17,375 nt of DNA, from contig JAPEVC010000403.1 in assembly GCA_027946555.1 (NCBI GenBank), positions 1-17,375 on the forward strand, given 5' to 3'. How positions within the stretch are numbered: the stretch's first letter is position 1; each line of letters begins with the position of its first letter. Both the position numbers and the translations under genes were made by a program. Below are positions 8,725-17,058 of this stretch, piece after piece. The notes under the pieces were generated by a model, which was not told the origin of the DNA, searched no databases, and saw only the letters and a program-made list of their open reading frames with translations. The stretch comes from Gnomoniopsis sp. IMI 355080. Its lineage: Eukaryota > Ascomycota > Sordariomycetes > Diaporthales > Gnomoniaceae.

Positions 8725-9359
8725 GATGGGGCTCAGAATCTGGTTCTTGCTTCGGTTGATTGTGATATAACAGCGACTCTATCACATAAAAGTTCAGATG
8801 AGTGGGAAGGTGTCACACCTACATCCTGATATACGGCACTGCTGCACTTGTTAAAAGCTACCTACTACCCTGTTGCTTATCTTTGAACTGGCATGTCAAA
8901 GCCACAATTGGTAGTCTTACGTTGCACTGGAATCTAAAAGTTGGCTTGGGAAGTCCAAAGCCAACAATTGTCAGACATGCTTCCAGCGCCACAAATACCT
9001 GACGCCCTTGTTTGTTGCAGGTATGCAAGCTCAAAATCGCATTTGTAGAAGACACTCAACACTACGCAAATTCCATTACCGCGAATTATTCAGACTCACA
9101 CATAGATGATCATTTATCCAAGCACGGTTTGGGAACTATCCTTGTCACCCTCTGGTTTGGATACGAGGACTGGCGCAAGCCTGGGAAGCCGATACTGTCT
9201 CAATAGTTCATACACAGTATAATGATAAGAAATCCTAGGACTCCTAGAAGAGATGTGTCAATCTCTCCATACTCAGTGTACACATCCGTTTATAGCCGAG
9301 CCAGAGCTCGAATAGCTCAATCTAAAGTGGTACAACACACACCCACACTCACCCACATC
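8725..9359. other. Caleosin promoter / exporter 3' flank
   Basis: About 635 bases without a gene. It should hold the caleosin promoter at the left and the MFS 3' UTR at the right. A near-repeat is present: CAAAGCCACAATTG at 8897-8910 and CAAAGCCAACAATTG at 8956-8970. The second copy also pairs with TTGGCTTGG at 8941-8949 as an imperfect hairpin. Confidence 0.55.
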
Positions 9360-11413
9360 TCAAACAACGCCCTTGCCCTCACCCGAATCCTCCATCAAGT
9401 GTTCAGCACCAGTATGTCCAGCATCCCTCCCCTCCTGCGCAACCCTCTCCCTCGCCTCCCGCAGCGCCCTGCAGAATCCGCTCAGCTCCCGCAATCGCTC
9501 CCCCTTCCAAATGAACACAAAGGGTATTGCACACATCACGCAGCTGAGCCCGCCGAGCAGCGAGCATGCGCCCGAGATACCCAAGCGCGCAAACATTGGC
9601 GCCGACGCGAATGGTAACACTGTCGCGAGCAGTGAGCGACAGCAAGACGCCGCGGCATTGGCTGAGGCCGCGTAGATTTCGTAGGCGTCGGTCAGGTAAT
9701 TGAGCTTTTGGGCGATGCTTATTAGCTTGTTATACACAACATGCAGGATAGTCAGTGAGGGGGAGTACATACCAGCGCCATGAAAATCAGCATAAACCCC
9801 ATCCCAAAAGGCACGCCGGCGAACATGGGCGCATAGAAAGGTACATCTGCGCGGGCGGTCCATCCAAGCCAGAACAAGCTCACCACAAAGGATGGACCGC
9901 CAACAAATGCCAACGGCAATCGTCGATACTCTTCCTTGCGTGTCCAGGCCTTGCCTGCGTGCACGCTCTTCCTCAGATACGCGTCCCACGCGAAGAATAC
10001 AGGCAGGGCGCACAGCGCGCCGAGTCCGATTGTCAGGAAACATAGCCCCTCGACACCTAATGATAAGCCGTACAAGTCGACAAAGATGATTGGGAATGCC
10101 TGAAAGGTCATGTAGAAGATGGCGTAGCACAGTGCAAGGTATGCGCAAGTAGCAGAGACGATGGGCTCCAGGAATAGCATTCGCAATGGGCGGGTGAGGA
10201 CGCGCATGGCGAGCTGCTGTAAATCGAGCTTTTCGCGCTCGTGCTCGGCGACAAGATTGAGGTCTGGATGTTGCTTGCGAAGGCGACGCGCGCGACGGAC
10301 GAGGAGGACGGGTGCATAGGTCTCCGGGAGGAAGGCGAGGGGTATCAGGGAGAGAGCAGCCCAAATGAGGCCGATCCAGAAGGTCCAGCGCCAGCCGATG
10401 GCTGGACTCGCGAAGCCTCCGATGATGGGGGCGAATAAGGGACCGAACACGGTTGTCTAGGGCACATTCAATTTTCTCTTTCCCTTCTCTGAGCGATGGG
10501 GAATCCACGCACCACCATGAAAGCTGCCATTGCGCGACCCCGGGCCTCAGGGCGCGGGTAGATGTCTGCCATAATCCCCGTCACGACGGCGATGGGCGCG
10601 CTGGCAAAGATGCCAACGAATAGGCGGAAGACGAGGAAGGCGGGCCAGTTGGGCGCAAGGGCGCAGGCGAGGGTCCAGATAGTGAAGAGGAGGAAGGTTA
10701 GGGTGGTGACGCCGCGGCGGCCAAATTGCTCACTGAGAGGAGCCCAGAGGATGGGTCCTGGTCCAATGTTAGCAGTGACACGGAAGAGAAATGCAATGAC
10801 CAAGAGCTGCGAGATTGGTGTTACCGAAAATATAGCCTGAAGGAGAATCAGTATCGAGAACGCAGAGGTGAATTCGAGGCGAGGGAGTACTGCACCAATC
10901 AGGAACGTAGATATAGGCAACACTTTCTCCGTGGACGAGTTCACGCCCCACTCCTTCGCAATATACGGTATAGCATTGCTAGGCAGCGAGCTGGCGAGGG
11001 TAGAATTTATCACGGTTGTCATTGTAGTGAAGAGGATAAACCATTTTTTCTTCTATCCCGGACATTAGTCCTCACTCTCCAGCGCGGACAAGGCATCGCA
11101 AAAACGCACATAGCTCCAGTTGTGAGGGTTTTCCCTGTCGTCCACCTCCCACTGAACCAGACGCTTTGGGGAGGGGCGCGATCCGTCAGACGATGTGCCA
11201 CGCCCACCCTGCGCCGTAGCCGTTTCATCGTGGTAGGCTGAGCGCGCATCTTCTTCGTTGGCGTGACTGATACGACTGGCTATACGGTGCAAAGGATTTT
11301 CATCTCCGGAAGAGTCTTAGTAATGGTGTTGATAGAAGTTTGGGTAGATCCGACTTACGGCTATGTTGTGGCTGAAGGGCAGGCCCATCCTCTTTGTCGG
11401 CAATGTCTCCCAT
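9360..11413 (-). CDS. MFS drug:H+ antiporter-like transporter (DHA1/TPO-FLR type)
   Basis: Seven minus-strand exons: 11413-11359, 11315-11110, 11052-10896, 10836-10825, 10757-10513, 10456-9773, 9704-9360, giving 567 residues. It has a hydrophilic N-terminus ending in the fungal DHA1 signature WEVDDRENPHNWS, then about 12 hydrophobic segments with a charged central loop (RRARRLRKQHPD) between halves. FLIGYIFGPILWAPLSEQFGRR (about 137-158), which carries the motif-A-like loop, only forms when the 12-nt exon 4 is included. Further family marks are the WRWTFWIGLIWA and LPETYAPVLL segments and MALLNYLTDAYE. Introns are 43, 57, 59, 67, 56 and 68 nt; the first is unusually short but exon 2 has no in-frame ATG, so an upstream exon is needed. 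Members export drugs, polyamines or metabolites at the plasma membrane using protons. Substrate unknown. CCG/CGG sites lie upstream. Confidence 0.94.
10825..10836 (-). other. 12-nt micro-exon of the MFS gene
   Basis: GCTATATTTTCG, flanked by CTTCAG (acceptor, upstream intron 59 nt) and GTAACA (donor, downstream intron 67 nt with a GCTAAC branch-like site). It supplies the split Gly codons and Y-I-F of FLIGYIFGPILW. Skipping it would keep the frame but delete four residues from a transmembrane helix. Confidence 0.88.
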
Positions 11414-11775
11414 TGCCGGTGAGGATATCCAAGTCCGTAGCCGTGCGGAATGCTCGATTGGAGCCTCGAATAGTGATACTAAATGGCGGGGATATTAATG
11501 GCAACATTGATACCCAGATTCGGAGGCTTGAGGGAGCTTTCAAAATATTCATGTACGGACACGGACAGCATGTCAGAATGAGACGGTGAAGCAGGAACGA
11601 CGCGTGGGAGAAGAGATATATTGTACGAGCACGGCAGGGGCATCTTGCCAGCCACACATAGGTGGGGTCCCACGATGTACATGCGTCCAGTACTTTGACC
11701 AGTTATGCTGAAGACGTCGCTGAATCGCGAGCGCGAGATCCGAGTCCGGGCATAACGAGTTGATACATGGTTATA

Positions 11776-11783
11776 ACCGCGGA
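11776..11783 (-). promoter_or_regulatory. PDRE-like everted CGG site
   Basis: TCCGCGGT on the minus strand, 7 of 8 bases of the yeast pleiotropic drug response element TCCGCGGA, about 365 bases before the MFS start. The core CCGCGG is the kind of everted triplet bound by Zn2Cys6 regulators. A functional link to the exporter is inference. Confidence 0.35.
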
Positions 11784-11980
11784 CGGGAATTGCATAGGCG
11801 CACATATGATTGGATGTATGGTGAAGATCGGACCCCAAGACGCCCTAGTCGGATAAATTAGCTGCTAGTGAGCGCCCCAAAATGCAGGCCGAAGAATCTA
11901 CTGCCGTGGATGGTTGGAAGGGTTTGTTCAGTTGGATGCTTGACATCCAATGCTGTTCTTCCATCTCCGGAGCTGTCAGA

Positions 11981-12004
11981 CCGAATCGGCCCCCGCGATC
12001 GGGG
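11981..12004. promoter_or_regulatory. Tandem everted CCG/CGG sites
   Basis: CCGAATCGG (CCG-N3-CGG) at 11981-11989 and CCCCGCGATCGGGG (CCG-N4-CGG inside a 5-bp inverted repeat) at 11991-12004 lie one base apart, about 570 bases upstream of the MFS start. Zn2Cys6 dimers bind such triplet pairs; Leu3 prefers an N4 everted spacing. The position is also close to the prefoldin 3' end. Confidence 0.35.
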
Positions 12005-12266
12005 CAAAAGCCGGAATCAATGGCGGCAAAAGCAACGAGGGTGGCACTGGGACGGCTAGCTCCACACCATCTGTCGATCTCAGGCCCGTTGGCGCAAGCT
12101 CGTGACAGCAACATAATTGCCTGTATAAGACTGACAGAGGCCGGTGTGGCTTGATGCTGCTTCCATTGGGGAATTTGGTCCTTGTGGGTTGTTGAATACA
12201 CCCCCACATACAGACGCTGGCCCGGTCGGCTTGTAGGGTAATTGAGAATGTCAAAAAGGTTGTCCA

Positions 12267-12868
12267 TTAAGTCTCCAAGTTGATACTCCGACCGAACCGC
12301 GCGTAGAGCTCAACCTTGAGCTGTGTCATCTCCTCGCGTGCTGTGCTAAGCTTGTCCTCCAATTGTGACACCTCCTCCTCATATTGGGTAGTCGACGCTG
12401 CCAGCATCTCCTGGGCCTGTGCTACAGTGACGTGGAAGAAGGAGTCGCCGATACGGTATCTATCGGGAGGGAATGTTTAGTGTCAATATTATCCTTGCAA
12501 TCGCCTTGGTCCGAATCGGTGCGGTAGTACTGACGGAATCTTGTCGTCCTCGTCGGCCAGCTCCAGCTCCATGGTAATATCGTCGAGCTCCTCCTTCTCC
12601 TTCTGCCCAGCCAGTCAGCCTTGTTCCTCCGTGCAGTAATTGTGGGCGGTATACTGTACATTCTTGACCTTCAACTCCTCCTCATACTTAAGCTCTCGCT
12701 GGTGCAGCCGGCTGAACTTGTTGATCTTGTCCTGGTCCTCGCGTCTGACTTCGGTCTCCTCCCCGACAGCCTCCTCGTCCTCTTTTGAAAGCTGTGGAAT
12801 AGTTAAGGTCAGTGCGCTGTATTTGAAGGCCCAAAACATCGAACGCGTCGTACCATACGTCTCTCCAT
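12267..12868 (-). CDS. PFD4: Prefoldin subunit 4 (Gim3/PFD4)
   Basis: Four minus-strand exons: 12868-12854, 12791-12660, 12602-12535, 12459-12267, giving 135 residues, the usual size. Introns are 62, 57 and 75 nt, with donors GTACGA, GTACAG and GTCAGT. The protein is the beta-type subunit 4 of the cytosolic prefoldin hexamer, which captures unfolded actin and tubulin and passes them to the TRiC/CCT chaperonin. Visible are the opening MERRMLSKEDE, the first coiled-coil helix with DQDKINKFSRLHQREL, the highly conserved ELADEDDKIPYRIGDSFF joining the helix to the beta hairpins, a second coiled-coil helix with EEEVSQLEDKLS, and the near-invariant tail LYARFGRSINLET. The first exon encodes only five residues; the second ATG-rich start region would be missed without it. 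It is divergent from the CENP-W gene, with 311 bp between the two ATGs. Confidence 0.97.
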
Positions 12869-13179
12869 CGTGTCTGCAGAGCGGTAGTATAGTGTGGGCG
12901 TTGGTCAGCTGAGGTACAAGCGCATCCATGTGTCAAATTTAAAGATTCACAAGCTTTCGGCTCTGACAGCAGAAATCTGGGGCAGTTGCGGGGACGGTGC
13001 GACCGCACTGTGCGAGACTGTGCTTGAAGTAAATACAGAAATGACCTCATTGGAGCACTCTTGCCGATACTCAATCTATCGGTGCCGATAGGGCCGACGC
13101 CTAAGAATGTCAACAACAAGCAGCTGTGTTGATCACGGCCTACCTTACAAACTATTAACAACAACGCAATCACGACATC
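12869..13179. promoter_or_regulatory. Shared bidirectional promoter, prefoldin 4 / CENP-W
   Basis: The 311 bp between two divergent ATGs must hold both promoters and 5' UTRs. No TATA box is evident. Three copies of CCGATA or its complement lie within 28 bases (13064-13091), two of them forming an inverted repeat. A CCAAT-like ATTGG sits at about 13050 on the plus strand. Confidence 0.6.
13076..13091. promoter_or_regulatory. Inverted repeat CTATCGG-TG-CCGATAG
   Basis: Perfect 7-bp arms with a 2-bp spacer, about 90 bases upstream of the CENP-W ATG. A third half-site, CCGATA, lies at 13064-13069. The symmetry suggests a binding site for a dimeric factor; the factor is unknown. Confidence 0.5.
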
Positions 13180-13613
13180 ATGGCGCCCGGGCAGAAGATG
13201 TACCCAAGGGGTACAGTCAAAAAGATCGTTAAGGCACACTCCAACTGTAGCGTCAGCAAGAACGTCGATGTCCTGGTCAGCTCTCGTGCCCCAAAAGACG
13301 CGTTTCGGGAAGACGACGCGCTGACGACGGTATTCTCTGTCACAGATGTTTCTCGACTATGCGCTTTTCATGCAAACGTATGGCATGGCTCTGTCATTTC
13401 GCAAATTCTCGACGATGAGTTATTGACTAGATTTAGATTGATCAAGGAGGCGGCTATCGAATCGAAGCAAGGGGGTGAAAGAGGTATAACGGCCAGGAGC
13501 GTCAGAAAAGTCACCGGGGTAAGTGGAAGTCTGCGTACCTTGCTCAAGGTACATCCTGACGCTGATACAACCAATTGATCGATCAGGACACACTCCTCAA
13601 GTTCAAGGGATGA
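13180..13613 (+). CDS. CENPW: CENP-W-like histone-fold kinetochore protein
   Basis: Four small exons: 13180-13275, 13346-13377, 13437-13518, 13587-13613, giving 78 residues. Introns are 70, 59 and 68 nt (donors GTCAGC, GTATGG, GTAAGT; acceptors CACAG, TTTAG, TCAG). The result is a compact histone fold: helix 1 MYPRGTVKKIVKAHSN (7-22), long helix 2 from KNVDVLMFLDYALFMQTLIK to about residue 54, and helix 3 ITARSVRKVTGD followed by TLLKFKG at the C-terminus. This order, the short size and the R-G-T-V-K-K-I start match CENP-W (Wip1 in fission yeast), which pairs with CENP-T in the CENP-T-W-S-X complex of the inner kinetochore at centromeric chromatin. An alternative acceptor at 13430 would add two residues. 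Another small histone-fold protein remains possible. It diverges from prefoldin 4. Confidence 0.9.
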
Positions 13614-14496
13614 GATGTTTCCCCCACGATTCTCAGGCTATTGTAAAAGGACCTATATCGCTGCAAGCTGGTGGTCGCGTGCCCCTCCTCACTTAAGCAG
13701 TGAAATGACGGCGCTATGGTCCTATGTTCCCGATGCATGAGTTACTGGCAGTGGGATAATGTCTATTCTTCAAGCGCTCTCATACGAGACGAGAGAGACG
13801 ATGCAGGATGCTAGGCACATTGGTAAATCAAGGTATCATTGGTGGTGCATGAAAAGTCGTCACGGAGCTGCCTGTCCGAAGCATGGAGAAAGGTACTTGG
13901 GCACACCCAACGGAGAGCAGAGGTGCTCGTCGCAGCTCGGATGGACAGTTGCTAGTTGCAAATTGAATCTCAAAATAACAAAAGGCTCGAACACAGTATT
14001 CTCGATTAAATGCAGAATACTGTGTCCAACTTGGAAGCAGACGGTCATTCATGGTCAAGGTCCCTCATGATTGTTCGACGGAAGGTATCTCTGCAGGGGT
14101 TGCACAGTCCACCTGACGCTGCCTTACCATAGTACTGCCACTCAAAATTTCCCACTCTTGGAGCTCTGACCTCAGCACACGGACTTTGTAACTTTTCGGA
14201 CTTGTCTTCTACAATTCAGCAATTTTGTCACTCCTCCACATAAACATCACCAACCTAAGAAACACACCAGCATCGTTTGAACCAAGATCGCCACCCTAAA
14301 GAAAGCTTCTGAACTCCACTTCCTGCTATCCAACCCTAGACATTCCCCAAAGCTGCTACGTCCAAGCTTCAAGAGCCTGTCGTTACCACACACCACAAAC
14401 ATCACTAAACAAAGGATCGACCATCGTTGCACCCCTCTGGCGTTTTCCACGCTCAATCGACCTTCTGTTTCCTTGCGTTAAGACCCAGATACCAAC
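13614..14496. other. Intergenic region upstream of the YAG7-like gene
   Basis: About 880 bases without a recognised gene. The right 300 bases are C/A-rich with little G, typical of a fungal 5' UTR and core promoter of an actively expressed gene. A 12-bp perfect hairpin lies at 13991-14025. A 103-codon frame at 13759-14070 shows no conserved features. Confidence 0.55.
13991..14025. repeat. Perfect 12-bp inverted repeat with 11-nt loop
   Basis: ACACAGTATTCT at 13991-14002 and its exact reverse complement AGAATACTGTGT at 14014-14025. No T tract follows that would make it a classic terminator. It sits about 380 bases past the CENP-W stop and 470 bases before the YAG7-like start. Confidence 0.8.
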
Positions 14497-16162
14497 ATGC
14501 CGTCGACCACCTCGCACGCCGCTCCTGCTCAGGTGCAAGAGACCAAGAGCAAGGCGTCCAAGAAGAAGGCCAAGCCGACCAACGCTGTCGCTGCCAGTTC
14601 CGCTGCTGATGGCAGTGGTAACGAAGCCCCCAGCCCCCAGCAGGGCACGTCTGTTGCCGGTAATGACTCTTCTGAGAATGCCTACATTCGTGAACTTAAA
14701 AAGTGCGTTACATCTAGCTTCACGCTCTCTATGATATCCCCAAGACTAAATAAGTTAACCAGGAACATCCGCAACACCAACAAGAAGATCGTAAGAACAT
14801 CCCCCTCCCAGTTCCACCTGTAACGTCACGAACTCTGAGCTAACACCTTTTGTAACAGCTTAACGCCTCCAAGACCGAAGCCCTGATTTCCCAGAACAAG
14901 GACAAGTCCATTGACCAGCTCATTGCTGCCAAGATCATCAACGCCGACCAGAAGCGACAAGTCGACAACAAACCTGCCCTCGAGGCCGAGCTCGCCCGAA
15001 ACGAGGAGCACCTTGCGCAGGTCCTGAAGCTGGATGAGGAGTGGCGCGCTACTCTGGAGAAGGCCCAACAAGAGCTTACGCAAACCTTGACTGAGAAGCA
15101 CGAAAAGCAGCTGGCCGAAGCCGTAGCTGAGGCCAAGAGTCAAGCTGAGACGGAGGCCAAGCAGACATTGGAGGACGGATTTCTCATCCTGTCCAAGTTC
15201 CTCCGTCTCGCTGCTAACCGCCGCCAAGAGGCCGAGTTTTCAACTGAGGATAGGGACCTGACCACTGAAGGAATTCTGCTGAGTGTCTACGCTGGTGATC
15301 AGAGTGCTGTGGATGTCATGGTCAAGCTTTACCAGGGCACTGATGATACCACCCGCAGCATTGATGGAACGCCTCTGACGACCACCTGTAAGTAGTTGTC
15401 CGGTACAAATGTCCCTTGGCGGTTGCCTAACGTGCCACAGTCGCCACCATCAAGGAGCTCGCTGTCGCCAATGTGCAGGCGGCTACCGAGGATCTGACTG
15501 AAGACGGTTCTGCGGAGGCGGGAACTGATGCTGCCGAGGCCCCTGCCGTAGATGCCACCCCTAACGAAGGTGTAAATCTCGAGTCAACCCATCTTGTCCA
15601 AACCGACCCTACCGTAGCCCACGCCGGCCTAACCGAGATTGATGCTGGTACCGACATTGCTCTGACAAACGGTCAGCTCAACGGACCCTCCTCTGTCGAG
15701 GAGGCAGACGCTGCTATTCCTAACGCGGATGTCGGCGACAACGCCGCCAATGCAGCGGCAGAGAACCAGTGGGACACGGGTAACGACCTCGCCACTTCCC
15801 AGGAGTGGGTTCAGATTCCGAAGGCTGCCGAGGTTTCCCAAACCGAGACTGCTCCCAATGCTGCTCCAGCTGCCACGAGTACCCAGTCCTGGGCCGATGA
15901 TCAGCCTGAGCCCTCTCCTGCCGCAACCACCCCAACCGACCCCAATGACGGCTTCCAGTCCGTGCAGCGCAACCGTGGCCGAGGTAATGGCGACCAATTC
16001 CGCGGTGGTCGTGGCGGCCACCACCGTGGAGGCCGTGGTGGCTCTGGCTTCCGTGGCCGTGGACGTGGAGGCGGCGGCGGCCGGCCCTGGCGTGATGCAT
16101 CCACCGAGCAACGATCTGTGGCGCAGCGCCCTGCGGTGCGCAAGGAGGCCCAGCAGTCATAG
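14497..16162 (+). CDS. YAG7-like coiled-coil and RGG protein
   Basis: Four exons: 14497-14702, 14763-14790, 14859-15387, 15441-16162, giving 494 residues. Introns are 60, 68 and 53 nt; exon 2 is only 28 nt. Residues 1-65 are Ala/Ser/Lys-rich and disordered. From about 66 (YIRELKKNIRNTNKKI) to 255 lies a conserved helical region with a long coiled coil (about 95-165) and FLILSKFLRLAANRR, which I associate with the fungal YAG7 family. Residues 256-428 are acidic and Ala/Glu/Thr-rich. Residues 431-473 form an RGG/RG box (RGRGNGDQFRGGRGG and onwards), typical of RNA-binding and arginine-methylated proteins. The parts together suggest a cytoplasmic mRNA- or ribosome-associated protein; the molecular role is not established to my knowledge. 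The ATG follows a C/A-rich leader. The exon model is firm, the family name less so. Confidence 0.85.
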
Positions 16163-17058
16163 GCGACATCGGTCTCTTCTCGCCGACAACTGTACAATCG
16201 ACGACGACGCCAATTGGACACAGACTCGTGGAAAGAGCTTCTATCTATAAAGCGCCAACAACCGAGTGCATCACTCTGGCGTGCCGATCGTGCGGACCGT
16301 CAGGCCGCATTAATACGGAGCGCCGCGGCGGATACGTGGACAATCCCGTCGCCTGTAGAGGTTGACGGTGGCGATCAAGAGGACTGGCCATTTGAGAGGC
16401 TGTGTATGGATGGATGGTAAATTGCCTGCTTCTGGTAGTGCGTTAATAACATTAAGTACAACGGATATGGCTTATGGGATAAAAGTCAATGAATTACGGA
16501 CATCAAAGGGAGGTTTTCGGTAAAGTATTGCTCTTTCTGTGTCTTGACAGCGAGGGGCCACCTGGGAACTGCATAACGTGGGATGGTTCAATTTCTATCT
16601 CTCGACCTCTCCTTTTCGGTGTTGGAGCCTGCATGCACTGCGGTCAAGGAGATCGTAGTCAATGAATACCCAGTTGCATTCTGTTTGGTTTGGGCGTCGT
16701 GCCGAGTATACGCAGCCTTTTGGTGGAGTATTTCCGCGTAGCCGTGGTTGCACTTATACGCAAGATTGAAACCGAGCCTGCACATACGTGAAAAGAGGTT
16801 TTACTTGGGAGCAGTATCCATTGCGTTAGTGCAGCCTCAGTCTTCACTTCCTCTCGGCGATGTTACCAAGGTGGTCACTGATGTACACTGGTCCTTTTGG
16901 TCCTAGGCTGAGACATTCTGGGCGCACACCAGGCTTGTTTCCTCTCTACATTCCAACCATATCATTGTTTATATTGACTGCTCGGTCCCAGCATCGCCCT
17001 GCTCTGGGCTGTTGTCAATCTCCTTCGATCGAATAAGTAACTTCCTGTGTCTACCAAT
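16163..17058. other. 3' flank of YAG7-like gene and promoter of next gene
   Basis: About 900 bases holding the YAG7-like 3' UTR and the promoter of the plus-strand gene at 17059. No coding sequence, RNA gene or strong repeat was recognised. Confidence 0.55.

Larger units (their letters stand above)
11414..12266. other. Intergenic region upstream of the MFS gene
   Basis: About 850 bases between the prefoldin stop and the MFS start, both on the minus strand. It should contain the MFS promoter. Open frames here lack conserved features. Three CCG..CGG everted-triplet sites are present (11777-11782, 11981-11989, 11991-12004), along with the palindrome GGTTATAACC at 11769-11778. Confidence 0.55.

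Noticed and set aside
5562..11413. Full secondary-metabolite gene cluster
   Set aside because: No polyketide synthase, peptide synthetase, terpene cyclase or cluster regulator lies between these genes. Kept only as a possible small module.
11845..12267. 140-codon minus-strand frame downstream of prefoldin 4
   Set aside because: Its ATG overlaps the prefoldin stop codon, the sequence shows no conserved motif, and no splice partner was found. Probably chance.
13759..14070. 103-codon plus-strand frame between CENP-W and the YAG7-like gene
   Set aside because: No family resemblance, no clear splice sites, and it contains the 12-bp hairpin. Treated as non-coding.
16214..16420. Plus-strand frame in the 3' flank of the YAG7-like gene
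   Set aside because: It starts with TTG, follows the stop codon of the RGG protein closely and has no recognisable domain. More likely 3' UTR.
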